Assembly (NCBI GenBank): GCA_963691655.1
Contig: OY829328.1
Location: 89,594,400-89,658,399 of the forward strand
From: Toxonevra muliebris
Lineage: Eukaryota > Arthropoda > Insecta > Diptera > Pallopteridae
Length of the DNA stretch: 64,000 bases
Reading direction: 5' to 3'
Part shown: positions 24,227 to 35,944 of the stretch, piece by piece
Position numbering within the stretch: the stretch's first letter is position 1
Layout of the letters: the number at the start of each line of letters is the position of its first letter
Position numbers and translations under genes: made by a program
The notes under the pieces: model-generated
The model's input: the letters and a program-made list of their open reading frames with translations, nothing else
The model's database searches: none
What the model was told of the DNA's origin: nothing

Positions 24227-24874
24227 ATGGGGCGAGGAAAACATTACACGCCTGAAAAAATTACTCTTATCCAAAAACTAATTTCTGAGGGGAAAACCTA
24301 CGCCGAAACCTCACGACTGTTTGGATGTTCAAAGAAGATGATACGAAATGCCATCGTGTACCGACCAAAAGAGGAAACACGTGGCGCGAAAACGAGTAAT
24401 GTCGCCGAAGATGGTTGCGCGCCTAACTAGGCTTTGCAAAAGGAACCATTTATGCCGGCAACGCAGCTTAAAAAAGAACTAAATGTTGGGGCCAGCGTGG
24501 AAACTCTTCGGCGGCGACGAGAGGCAACAAATTAAATGCCCGAAGCCCTAGGAAAGTACCACTTGGGCCATGCAGCAGGACAACGATCCCAAACACACGA
24601 GTAAAAAGGCACAAAAGTGGTTCAAAGACAATCGCATCAGTCTAATGGAATGGCCGCCGTAGTCACCAGACTTGAGTCCCATTGAAAATTTGTGGGCTGT
24701 AGTTAAGAAGGTAGTGGCAGATTGCCACCCAAAAAAAAAAATAAAGAGCTATGAGCTGCCATCGAACGTTCCTGGAAAGCGATCCCTGTAGAAAGGTGCC
24801 AAAACCTGGTAGACTCAATGCCAGCACGTTGTGGAGCAGTTATTGCAAATAAGGGGTACCCAACCAAATACTAA
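24227..24874 (+). pseudogene. Tc1-like transposase, frameshifted with central deletion
   Basis: It starts MGRGKHYTPEKITLIQKL; residues 7-46 form the first helix-turn-helix, ending in a KMIRNAIVYRPK-type recognition helix. The frame is lost after the linker; in other frames MSPKMVARLTRLCKRN and then PATQLKKELNVGASVETLRR continue the second helix-turn-helix. The first catalytic aspartate and the middle of the DDE domain are deleted. At 24570 the frame resumes as MQQDNDPKHTSKKAQKWF with the second catalytic aspartate at 24579-24581, then MEWPP, an in-frame TAG at 24660-24662 in place of glutamine, then SPDLSPIENLWAVVKK with the glutamate at 24684-24686. Thirty-four residues separate the two, the DD34E spacing of Tc1. 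The C-terminus (VDSMPARCGAVIANKG) ends at TAA 24872-24874. Confidence 0.88.
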
Positions 24875-24973
24875 GTTAATGTTTATTTGAAGTAAAATGT
24901 ATAATAAAAAAATAAATGATTGAAAAATTTCTTATAACTTTTCGGTTTCCTTTTTTCTTTGTGATAATGAGAC

Positions 24974-25194
24974 GTGGTGCTATTTTTTTGACTGCATGAT
25001 ATTTGCATTATATAACATTATTAGATCATAACAATTTAAAACAGTGATAATGAAATGGGTGCTTCAGTGAGGAAGTACCTAGCATAGTGTACTTTATTAG
25101 TGTTAAAAAAATATTTGGCTAGTAACATAGTTTGTAAGATTTTTCTGCTGAGAAATTGATCAGACTTAAGGTGCTATTATTTTGACCGGAACTG
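24974..25194 (-). repeat. Right IR/DR terminal repeat
   Basis: On the minus strand the outer motif CCGGTCAAAATAATAGCACC begins near 25188 and the inner motif GCAGTCAAAAAAATAGCACC near 24995, mirroring the left end. Confidence 0.85.
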
Positions 25195-25196
25195 TA

Positions 25197-27400
25197 TATG
25201 CATTTATATCGTACATCCGCTGCCGTTCGCCAGTAACTAGTTGTCGTATACGCACATATGCGCATGTCTTCCTTTTGATATGTTTTCTTTAGTTTTTTGT
25301 ATTTGTGTGACTCATTATTTTTGCATATAATTTTATTGTTACTTACAACAAATTGATAAAAAAAAAGGCAACGCTTGCGAAAATAACTAGGAACGACAAC
25401 AGTTAAAACAATAACAATTACAAAAAAAAAGTTCGTGCTCGTTTTATAATTTATAATAATAAATTTATAGACGAGTTCAATGTACGACTAGATAAATCCA
25501 TAATACGCAGTTCCTTTCCTTTGGCTTTGATAAACGTTTAGATATACTTTGTGTTTTTTTTTTTTTTATAAAAAACTTTGTGTTTTTTTTTATAAAAAAG
25601 GAAAATACAAAAAAACACGCGCGTTGCATAAGTCTGTGTGGAAGTTGTATATGACTTGTGTGAATGTTCATATATAAATCGCTAGTTTTCTTTTTTTGAT
25701 TCACTATAAAATATTTTAATGAGTCATAATTTTAAACTTTATATTGAAGTTGAATTTTTGCGAAATTTAGTTAGTAAACTTAACTTAACTCCTACTAGGA
25801 TTACGGCTGAGCTTGATCGAGCCAGGGATAATCCTTCGGGTTGGGCGCTTTCAAGGGCCTAGGGTTGCAGTGCACAAATCTCAAATCTTGAACGCATTGT
25901 TAATCATTATCATCTTTTCATATAATGTAAATAGTCAAGTTCCGCAATCCTACAGCAATTTGCTTTGGCCCCACATCTATTAAAATTCTAGTAATTGGTA
26001 CGATAACATACCAACAATATATAACATAAAAGAAATTACGAACAAATTAAAGAAGACAGGGTTATTCGAAAAAAGTTTATTTATTGATAGGTTTTAATTT
26101 TTTCACTTTTATACTTGAAAACGATTCCGGTCAGTTGTCGATTTCTAACAAAAGAAATTAGTTTGACACAAAATAAGTAATGCATATGCAAAATATTCGA
26201 AATCTTAACTGATTTTATTGTTATCCGTCTGTATCAAGATGCACGTTTTTTCGATTATTTTCCATTGTCAATCGCTTTTATATTCTAAATACATTTGTAA
26301 TTAATAAAGTTGTTTCAAGAAAAATACATGAAAAACTGCACCTCGTATGTAAATGTTCACACTCAATTTTGTTGTTAACACCAATTTTGGTTATTCAAAA
26401 TGACAAATGAAGTTGTCATTGTTGCGGTCTATTAGTATAGAAAATCTAATCATACAAAATTATGTGGATGAAAAATAGTATATATCTATATATATATATA
26501 CAATATATACATATATATGCCATTTTATATATATGTATATTGTTGCCATTATTTCTATTAATTTCGAAACTTCTACGGTACATCATTTGTCGTTTTTTTT
26601 GGTTTCAATTAAATTATCGACTTTTTAATGATTTAAACTGTTTGTCTTCAGTTTTGTGTTCTTTAAATCTCATTTATTTTATTTTGTTCCACTAAAAATT
26701 GAGGTTTTTCCTTACACTGACTATTTGTCATTGACCATTCTGTAGAATTTAATCTTTAATTGCTATGAGATTTCTTTAAAATCTGCTCACTCATATACTG
26801 AAGTACTCGTATTATGCGTCGCTTGTTTGAACTATGTATTTTTGAAAATGAATTTTATAATTAAAGTTTACTCATAATTTTTATTATATCATCCATAAAT
26901 GGAAATGTATAACGAAAGTTTGTGAATCAAAATTGGAGGTTTTAAATATATTTTTGTTTTTTACAGAATAAATTTGATTAGGTTTCAGTTTCATATGTAA
27001 TTCCCCTTTGCTATTTCTGAAGAATAGTTTTAATTGATTTCCGTTTAGTCATTGAACAAATTTAAAACCATATGCATGTGGGTATTATTTTACAAACTTA
27101 TTGCAGTGAGTGTAAAAGTTATATTCTCCTAGCAAGAATCTCTTACATAAATATTTTGCTTGTAGTAGATACTCTTAACAATAAACTCTCAATTGAATAT
27201 TTTATGTACATACTCTTTTATATCTATTGATCGTCACATTACTCACATTTGAGACTAAGGTTCTCTACTCAATTTACATGCATTCCTCACTCCATCAATT
27301 AAACACGTTTGCTCTTCAAATTCTATCTCAACTCTACGTGCTCACTTATTCGCTCTCTTTCTCTTGTTCTTTAGAATTTGTTCAAGCTGCATTGCCATGC
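25197..27400. other. AT-rich non-coding DNA
   Basis: No gene is recognised. A local duplication of ACTTTGTGTTTTTT followed by TATAAAAAA occurs at about 25546-25600. A slightly GC-richer segment at 25790-25880 is unrecognised. A pyrimidine tract ending in AG at 27374 could be a splice acceptor, but the sequence beyond it is not convincingly coding. Confidence 0.45.
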
Positions 27401-28607
27401 AGCATTTCGTTGCTTACTTGCCGAGTGCGGTGAGAGAAGTGAAAAGCAAAATCAGCGACCGTGCAAGTTTCTCACCATCAAACTCGACATGCAAGCAACG
27501 AAATGCTCGCATAACACTGTGGCGTGTAATAACGCTCTTTTTGTTTTTGTTTACAAATGCAACGCATCAAAAAGATTCAACAATAAATATTAGCATAAGT
27601 TGAGAGAGCATGTTGTTGGCTATTATATCAGCCGCTTTTTTTTGTTTTTTTTATTTTATATTTGTTTTAAAAATGACGTTTTGTTTTGTTTTTCATGCTT
27701 CTTCCACTTGAATTGGCTTAACTTTACAAATGCGCCAGCATATAGAAAACGTATTTTAGTCACAATTTAAACGCGCAACGTAAGGTTGTGTTTGTCGTCG
27801 TCGTCGTTGGAGCTGTCGCTATTGTTGTTGTCGTGTAGTCGCTGTGTTCAATTTTTATTACATTTTATTATTTATGCGATACATCGGCGCGTTTTAAATT
27901 TAATATTTAAGATTTCGATAAAAAATCTTTGTTTATATTTCTTTACAATTAATAAGTATTTCGATTACGATTTACTTTTACGATTTGAGTGTGCGATATT
28001 CAACGACGAAACGAATAGAAGTTTATCGAAGAAGAAGAATAGAAGCAGAGGCATGAATGAAAGAGTCCTTTGTAAGATATAAAAATAATATTGTGCACAG
28101 TGGCAAAAATAGCAGCACAATGCGCATGTGTTTATTTAAATCAAAAATCAGATAAGATAAAAGTGCATTTTCATTACTAAAACTAAATGAAGTTAAAAAA
28201 TTTAAAAAACAAAATACTCTTTAAAACAATAATAAAAATTATATGAAGTTATCAAAATAAATAAATATATAAGTATATATTATTTCAAAAAAATTTATCT
28301 CGCACTTTGTAAAATCTGTGCTTTTCATTCATAAATTTCAATATAAAGAAAATCATCTCTGTTTGAATTTGAAAATTCTGAAACGTTTTCCTTGCACACA
28401 TATTTATGTGAAAAATAAATAATCTTTTGGCTACCACATGCTAAGTTTTGCAATTAAAAAAAATGTCTGAATAAAAGCCCGAAGCATAAAAAGTGTTGGC
28501 GGAAATTTTACGCTTGAAAAAATAAAATAAATTTAAAAAATAAATACTTGTGAAATAAATTCTGCCTTTTTAAAATACGATTTTAAATATCAACTGTCAA
28601 TTCAAAA
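27401..28607 (+). other. Probable upstream or 5' UTR region of the gene with the exon at 28608
   Basis: This lies directly upstream of the only convincing host exon. It contains a GTCGTCGTCGTCG run at about 27797 and scattered short frames without domains (27364-27603, 27786-28082). An in-frame TAA at 28584-28586 shows that translation of the exon cannot begin further upstream in that frame. No TATA box or initiator could be assigned, so the transcription start is unknown. Confidence 0.35.
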
Positions 28608-28787
28608 ATGTCGCCACTAAAGCCCAGCAATGTTACATCAATAAAATATACAAAAAGGATTACCAACACCCGTACGCTTCTTATTATAATTACAGTAATG
28701 CTTAATTTAACATTTAGTGTAAGTGGTGCGGCAACCAAACGCGTTTATCGCTTAAAGGATGAATCAGCTGTTTCGCAGGATAATGTG
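28608..28787 (+). CDS. First coding exon of an unidentified secreted or membrane protein
   Basis: Sixty codons from an ATG in a good fly start context (CAAAAATG) to a consensus GTAAGT splice donor at 28788-28793, ending between codons (phase 0). The start follows an in-frame stop at 28584-28586. The protein has a basic N-terminal segment with KPS and KYTKR, a hydrophobic stretch at residues 23-40 (TLLIIITVMLNLTFSVSG) and small residues at the expected cleavage site near GAA, residues 40-42. The mature part starts at TKRVYRLKDESAVSQDNV. This is the layout of a signal peptide on its own first exon, common in fly receptors and adhesion or extracellular proteins with long first introns. Reading past the donor gives 32 more codons before a stop, probably intron. 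I do not recognise the protein and see no second exon, so the gene identity is open. Confidence 0.6.
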
Positions 28788-31700
28788 GTAAGTGCAACAG
28801 TAGTTAGAATTATTATGCTCATACTTTTCTTAGCTTTGCTCTCAATTGAGAAATTGTACTCATACAACCCTTTCTCTCTACAATAGTGCACTTCCCTTCT
28901 TCTCTTCGCAAGTTTATTGAACTACAACGCACCCATAAATGGCGACAATATTAGCACGAGTCCACGATTCTATAGTCTCGGCCCTTTATATTAGTATTCA
29001 GCCAGCGGTCGCTGTAACGTCATTTGGACGCCTTTTACTTGACTCTCTCTCTTACTACACCAAAGCTACTGCTATTCTTCAGCTCAACGTTGTTGTTAGT
29101 TTGTGTGCTCATTTGATGCCGTTATTTGGCACCCTATAGTCGAAAATATTAACACAGGCACATTTTAAAAACTGACATGGTCAATACAAAATAAGATTTT
29201 TTGGCAAAAAAAAAAAAAAAAGAAATGGAAGTCGACTGCTTTAAATTTTCTTTAATTTTAACTCATATGTCGTGGTTTAGAGGGTGACTAAAACGCCGCA
29301 GTGTTTACCCAGTTGGCGCCACACCACCAGGGAGTCGACAACGAAATTTACGTTCAGCCGGAATCTCCTAACAAATATTTGACAAAAACATTGACACAAT
29401 TATTCCGCGTTCCTGCGGAGTTTTTTTTTTTTTTTTTAATTCTAAAACGAATTTATTTGTGGTCACAATTTTCAAGTAGATCATGTTCTTTAATTAATGA
29501 GATTTCCAGCAGTAGAACCTTTATGTTAAGGTTCGATCCCATTACTGAGTTTCATAATTTCAAAATTAGCACATCTTTAATTCGACCATGACCGAGTTTA
29601 GAATAACAAGGCATCGTTTTGGCATTATATTTGTTTGTGTTTTGTTGTATTTGTTTTTATAATGACGCATGTTAGTTCGTTCTTTGTTGGCTGTTCCTTA
29701 ATATTTGTGTATTTGTTAGTGCGTTTCTCGAATATCCTTGCATATCCTGCTCACATTTCATTCGCTCATTAAGTAAAAGCAAATAACATTTTCACTCTTT
29801 TCCCTTTCTGAGCAGCAACATTACTACACAGCAGTGGTGCATAAATCAAGCGTGTTAGCATACTACCAGCATGACTCATTCACATAAGCAAAGTCAGCCA
29901 GCCTGCTGTTAGTTCATTGTCCTTTTTCTCATACAGTCCTCATAAAAAACATAAAAAAAGAGATGTTCTTTTATTTAGTGAAAATCTATTGAATTATGCT
30001 TGAATTTATTGGCGTTTAGCGTTTTTAGTCATCATTTATTTAACTTTAATCAAATACATGTATGCCATCTTTTTCGAAATTATTTTATACATTTCTATTA
30101 TAGGTTTTTAAGGAAACCAATAGTAGGCAACCAGAATGTTAGTTTTTTATCACCATCATATCATTTGTAAATTAAAATGGTTTTCCCTTTTGAAACTTCT
30201 TATATTGCAGATCGTTGCATTTAAAAGTCGCAATATTCACTAGCATGACAAAAGCTAGAGAGTTTATTATTATAAACTATGCTGTCAATAGTTGCAATTT
30301 TCCTCAAAATATAAAGAATTATGCTCTTCAAAAACAAAACAAGCAATTAATGAATAGGATATGCGCATACAAGGGTTAAACTTTCGGAAATTTGAACGAA
30401 TCAGCTCACATAAATCCTAATTAACTGCTACATTAAAAACTCGTACAAAAACTATATTAATTTAAAATTTGTGCCAATTTTTCATTACCAGTTCATAACT
30501 AGTACAAATGAAAAATTTGTTTTTTAAATAACTTAATTAATGGGTTATAATTTTATTATCGCATTTTCATGATTTTTATTTTAATTTTTATGTTTGTTGC
30601 TTTTGTATTTTTTTTAAACATCGAAAATGATGAAGAACAAAGTCTGTTTTCACTTTCGCTTTTATTTTCCATGAAATGCACTAAAAAATCGAATCGGAAA
30701 AAACGAAAACAAAAACATAATAAAAATGAAAATAAAAACTAATGAAAGAAAAATACTTGCAACAAGCATAAAACAAGAGCAACAAAAACAGCACAAAAAA
30801 GAAACCACAACAACAATCGCAGGCATTGTGTGTGCGCGCGCGTGAGTGTAGAACAAAAACAAGAACTGCAACCAGCATGAATTGCGTGTGTGTGTGTGAT
30901 GTGCGTCGTGCAACAGTTCTAGCAGTCAAAGCGGCAAATGCAATGCTAAACACACAGCAGCAACGGAGCTGTAGTTGCAGTGGAACAAAGCAGTCGCTGA
31001 TACTATCAAGCAGCAACCTAACAATATCTCATAGTGTACAAACAGTGGAAACAGCAACAGCAAGCAACAATCAAAAGTAAAATACAAGCACACATGCATG
31101 CAGCAGTTGCGACGCGCCGATTAGGGATTTAGGGTCACATGCGACGCTATCTCTCGCCGTCGTCCGCCGCCACTGTTGGGCTGGAGTTTGTTGCTGCTGT
31201 TGCTGCTACTATGCGCTATTTGCCGTTAATTCTTATCTGATTTGTGTGTGTGTTTCTCTTAGTGCATGCGTGCGTGTGTGCGTTTGCGTTCCAAAAACAA
31301 ATAAATTTGTGCAGGAAAAAAACACACAAAAAAATTAAAAATACAAGAAAATTATTTTTCAAATAGATTTGTAAAAAACAAAAACGCTGCAATGAAACTT
31401 GAAATTATGTGGCAAAATGAGCTCATGAATGTTATGAGTAGATATTCGAACACTACTGTGTGGCTACTAGTGCACTAGTGTACTCATTTAACTGCTATCT
31501 CATACATGTATGCATACAGTCACTCTGAGCATATGCTCGAACAACAACAACAACACACCGAAACGAATACATCCACTGTCTCTCTTAAAGGTGCGGTAGT
31601 CATCTACTGTAAATACTCTCATGCATTTAAGCATATGATAAGTGGGGGAGAGAGGGAGAGTGAAGAGCAAGTCTTTTCCTCTAGTAGTTTTGGTATTTGT

Positions 31701-32189
31701 GACGTGCTTCCGTTTCTTCTGATGAATTATGCGTTTAGAATTTGAAATTTTTTTTCTTTATTTTTTTTTTAATCAAAAATCTTTATGGTTTTGTATATCT
31801 TTATTTTTGTAGACTAAGCTTTTTTCCCAAAGTGTTGCACAAATTCTTGGAAATTATTCTGCTTAATATTTAGTTAAAGATTTTATATAGACAGCTGTTT
31901 TGTTAATTTTGTGTCTATGTTGTATAGACATGAATTTATGGCTGCCTTTTCCAGGATTAAAAATATTGACAGAATTTAGTATCTATTTTGTAATTATTTC
32001 CTAATAAAATCTTTATTTATATTGGATTTCAGTTAAGTTGCACTTAAATTATAACTCAGCAGTTCAGCAATAAACACTGAACCTTTTTAAGGCAATAGCG
32101 ACATTTTACGTCCAAAACATAAAACCAAAATTAAATTTGTTTTTGGTTAAAAAAATCTCTGAGATTTATATCTACTACTACTAATACTA
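28788..32189 (+). other. Probable intron sequence
   Basis: It begins with the GTAAGT donor and holds no further recognisable exon. Contents include a 66-codon frame at 28939-29139 without a known domain, an A run at about 29206, a GC-richer stretch at 29285-29420 and a CA/GT- and CAG-rich stretch at about 30780-31270 that yields repetitive frames on both strands (30662-30913, 30681-31016, 30826-31080). A 14-bp palindrome, ACTAGTGCACTAGT, lies near 31466. Intron status is inferred from the donor only. Confidence 0.35.
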
Positions 32190-33377
32190 CACCTGGCCCA
32201 TCCTTGGATGCACTTACCACCCCTTGATATTTTTACTAAAGGAGAGGCTGTCAAAGCCATCTGTATGCTTAAACGCAATGGGTATTGGTATGACTCTTGC
32301 TGGGATATTGGTGACATTGCTGAAGGTACTGATATGGAACTAACAGTTCTATCATGCCATCCGATACAGTGCCAACAATTCCAGTTTTAAAACAGCTCTA
32401 TACAATACAAACTCCAGAGGCCCAAACTTGGTTTTTGCCGGGACCTGGGCCAGGAGTTGATTGTAAGCGTATTTTCACTGTCGGTTCCAGAACAGAATTC
32501 GGTTCGGGTTCTGGGGTCTTCATTGCACCTTCACTTCTCTCTTGGGTTGCATACTCCTGTTTTTCAAGCAGAAATTTTTGCAATCATCAAGGCAATGGAC
32601 CATGTTATTGATAATGGTTGGAGAGAAAGGAGTATCTGTGTTTTTAGTGACAGTCAGGCTGCGCTTAAATCCTTGCTTAATCCTCTAACCACATCTAAAC
32701 TGGTTATGCATTGTAAATCCAGGCTTGATTGTGTTGCAAAACACAATGGCCTGCTGTTTATATAGGTTTCTGAACACTCAGGAATTTCAGGAAATGAATC
32801 TGCTGACCTTCTGGTCAGAAAGGGTTCGGAAACAGGTTACCTGGGCCCAGAACCTTTACTCTTTTTGTTGTCTACAGTCATTTGACCCACAATCGTAAAT
32901 GGGAGGAACTGAGGGGCTTTAGACAAAGAAAGACCATGTTAGCTGTTATCTCGAAGCGTCTAACAGACTTTCTGTTATCACTTAACAGAAAGAGCTGTAG
33001 GCAGCTGGTGGGATTATATACAGGTCACTTTTCTTGGGCCAAACATTTGAATATGATTGGCCTGGGAGCTAGTGCCTTCTGTGCTTCCTGTGGTTTGGAG
33101 GAAGAATGTGAAGAGACAGCGGACCACTTTCTTAATGTCTGCCCCGCTTTCTGCTAGATCAGAGTAAGCATATTTGGTACTGCAGTGTTGGGAGACGAAC
33201 ACCTGAGCTCTTTAACACCGCAGGATCTGCTAAGATTTATTAATAAATCTGGTAGATTTAAAGAATAGCAAAAATGAACATAGGATATAGTACAATAGAC
33301 ATAAAACTTGTCTGAGTGCTGCATTCTTGAATACTTCTTTTGCTGTTACAACAAAAAAAAAAAAAGAAAAAAAAAAA
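32190..33377 (+). mobile_element. 3' end of an RNase H-bearing non-LTR retrotransposon
   Basis: A 5'-truncated LINE copy covering the end of ORF2, a short 3' UTR (33269-33352) and an A-rich tail (33353-33377). 5' truncation is the normal outcome of target-primed reverse transcription. The last bases before the A run read TTGCTGTTACAACA, resembling the GCTGTTATGCCA word in nearby SINE tails. The order of domains (end of reverse transcriptase, RNase H, then a C-x2-C...H-x4-C region) fits R1/LOA/I-group LINEs; the exact clade is not resolved. Confidence 0.85.
32208..33268 (+). pseudogene. LINE ORF2 relic: RT C-terminus, RNase H and CCHC-like region
   Basis: The segment begins with LPPLDIFTKGEAVKA, the region following the reverse transcriptase. 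The RNase H domain follows: FTVGSRTEFGSGSGVF, where the first catalytic aspartate (normally TDGS) is valine encoded at 32480-32482. After a frameshift, TPVFQAEIFAIIKA carries the second catalytic residue (glutamate) and CVFSDSQAALKSL the third (aspartate). A TAG at 32763-32765 replaces the usual tryptophan, followed by VSEHSGISGNESADLL with the fourth acidic residue. A second frameshift leads to 32882 onward, with FCASCGLEEE and ADHFLNVCPAF, the C-x2-C-H-C-like region. A further in-frame TAG at 33155-33157 is followed by LLRFINKSGRFKE and the terminal TAG at 33266-33268. At least two frameshifts and two internal stops make it inactive. Confidence 0.85.
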
Positions 33378-33390
33378 CTATTATTATTAT

Positions 33391-33560
33391 GGCATAACAG
33401 CCCATGGAGGGCCTAGACAGGACTTGTCCATCCATTCATGTTGTGTGAGATGAGTTATAATTATACATGAATAAAAGAGGTATATAGTTTTATGGCGAAT
33501 CCGCACGGCAAGGTTTGTCATTGCCAGCCAATTTCTATTCTTGATTTTTGCGCGTGCGTA
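33391..33560 (-). repeat. Truncated SINE, antisense, tail-to-tail with the LINE
   Basis: On the minus strand this contains TTGGCTGGCAATGACAAACC, then GCCGTGCGGATTCGCCATAA, ending in ATGGGCTGTTATGCCATAAT. The first two blocks align with the complete SINE at 52297-52590 (TTGGTTGGTAATGGCAAAAC and GCCGTTCGGAATCGGC), while the tail matches 57770-57835. No tRNA-like head is recognised. Its tail abuts the A-rich end of the plus-strand LINE, with a TTATTATTAT tract between them. Confidence 0.6.
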
Positions 33561-35375
33561 CGTTTTGTTGAAGCCCCATTTTCCGAAGAGCGAAAGGAAT
33601 TAAGATAAAGCTTCTACTTGTACTGGCTTGTACAGAGAACTTTAATCTATTTTTAACCAACTCATTCCACCTTCAAGCGGGTGAATATTACCATTTTCTA
33701 CCCTACATATTACCATTTTCTACTAGGCACACACACATAAACACACTCACTACTTATGTATTGCCACGATCGTCTATAAAATCACCCACGTTCGAAATAT
33801 CTGATATCTACATTTGACCTACTTGAAAATCATACAAAATGGTATAAAACTTTACGAGTTTATGTGAAGTTATATGTATCTTTCACTTTGATTTATAGAA
33901 TTTTATGTTCCTTCACAAAACACTTTTGTCATATTTAATTGCAATTTTAACACACTTTTTTCTATACGGAACCTACAATCTTTTCATTTGCCAATTGATA
34001 ATTTCACTCATGTTTCAGTTTAATTTCGTGAACTCGAATATTTATTATGCTTGATATATCAAAAGAGACACATTTTTTTACGACTTTTGCATATTTACAG
34101 TGTTGGTAAAAATTGTAAAAATTTTGTGTTCAATTATTTTGGTCAATTGTTGTTGCTTACTTTTTTGCATTTATGCTAAACGGAAATGGCAGTTTTATGA
34201 GTGTATGTGATATTTGATGACAGAAAAGGAAGTTTGTGACCAACAAAAAGTAACAACATTGTAAATAGCTTCTGTTTGTTGTTACTGCTACTTTGTGAAG
34301 TACTTAGGTGCATATTTTAGGTACGTCTATGTAAGTACGCAGTTGAAAAAGTAAGTGGTAATAAAATTTATTATCATGTTTGTATGTAAGTTAACAACAA
34401 TTTAGAAAAGTTAAACATGCACCGTAAAAACTCAAACAACAATTTCCATAAATGTTGCATATTAAAAGCGTGAGTAAGCCATTTTGACAGAAGTGCCTAG
34501 GTAGGTAGCTTAGTGAGTAGTTATTCTATATTGCTTCAACTTAACAGCTTAATGCATGCGTAGACATGTCTTCAACTGTAAAAAAAAAGACAAAGAAAGC
34601 AACAGTAAAAATCTGTTATTTTATAAAAACTACACGCACTATCAATATAAGGCTCACTATGTGACATTGCAATGCCCGGCATGGCTTGACTTTGTGCTTT
34701 ACCCCAAAAACGGAAGCAGCTTATTAAAAAGTCAATAAGAAACCAAAAACAACTTAAAGCTTCTTTTTGTTTTTTGCTGTTCTATAGTTTTCTGCTTTAT
34801 TTGCTTTGTCACTACTTGTTGATTTCTTAGGCGTGCCTGCCTGCTCGCCTCAAATGCAGCAGCTTCTCAAGTTAAAAAAGTAGTCGAAGCAGCAGAATGC
34901 CGGCCTTAGTTGATAAATTGAGACAATAATGCATAAAGAATAAATAAAACTTTAAATGAAATTAATGGAAACATAAATAAAGTATAAAAAAAATAATAAA
35001 ATAATGAAAAGCATACTCACAATCAGCATCAGCAGCAAAAGAAGAAGATAAGCAGCAGTTCACTATAGCAGTCGTAAAAGATATGGCAGAAACTTGAGGT
35101 CTGAAGTTGAAGCTTTCGAGTTGTGTACTGTCTCAGAAATCTTTTTGACTTTTGAAATGACATTCATTCTGCTTTATATTATCGTTTTCTAGGAGGTTAA
35201 TGCACTTTGAATGAAGCTCAGCTTTTTGTTTCTGTCACTAATTGAAGCTAAAATGCGTTCATGATTTTTTTGTGCTGAAGTTTTAACATTTCACAAGCAT
35301 AGAATTCAAGTGCATCATTGTTTAATTTTTTCCCCTTTTTTTTTGTTTTCCCATTTGCAATAAATAAAACTGTAA
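33561..35375. other. AT-rich non-coding DNA
   Basis: No gene is recognised. The 60-codon frame 34556-34738 has no domain. Short GCA-rich runs lie near 35020-35060. Confidence 0.5.
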
Positions 35376-35944
35376 TTAACTCTATTCATCCCACATTATT
35401 TTATAACGTAAAATCCCACGTAGTGACTTAGAGTGACTTTATGGAATTACCTCAGCTATTCACATTTCATTTAACTTTTTTCTGAAATTTTTCAAAATGT
35501 GATTGATAAACAACAAGATTAATATAATTCGGAAAAATATATAATCTGTATTTATTTTGAAAGCAAGTAAGAGAGCGAAACCTTTTTATTGCAATTATTA
35601 CAGAATTGCTTTGAAGCTCTTCTTTTCTCGCATATGCAAGAGTGGCACCTTACCACGCATCTTCGCTAGTAGACGGCCATTCTCAGCAGTAGTTGTTATT
35701 GAAGTTTCTATTAATTAATTTACATTCATTAGGACGAGATAAGATTTTTAAAAATTTATACGTTGAATATTAGGCATAAGAAGATCCTGTGCCAATTCTT
35801 TTTTATTTTCTTCCTGTCAATGTTTGTAAGGATTGTTCAAATAAAATGAGTCACTTCGGTGACTTAGTGCTTAAAAATGGTTAAAAAAAAATGCTAAATG
35901 TTTGCTGAACTAAATAAATTTTGATGCTATAGCACATGTATCTT

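Larger units (their letters stand above)
23875..25194 (+). mobile_element. Tc1-like transposon of the IR/DR type, inactivated
   Basis: The left end reads CAGCTGCGGTCAAAA and the right end, reverse complemented, CAGTTCCGGTCAAAA, each flanked by TA (23873-23874 and 25195-25196). Each roughly 220-bp terminal region carries a second copy of the motif, GTCAAAAtAATAGCACC, about 200 bp further in (24076-24100 and 24974-24995). This inverted-repeat with internal direct-repeat layout is known from Tc1-like elements such as Minos and Sleeping Beauty. The 1,320-bp copy carries one broken transposase gene with a central deletion. The outer and inner motifs remain easy to align, so the insertion is moderately young. 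Confidence 0.9.

Noticed and set aside
29285..29420. TTGGCGCCAC resembling a tRNA-Lys primer-binding site of an LTR element
   Set aside because: No LTR end upstream and no gag-like frame downstream that I could recognise.
29525..29545. GGTTCGATCCC as a B box of a tRNA or SINE
   Set aside because: No A box at proper distance, no paired arms and no tail.
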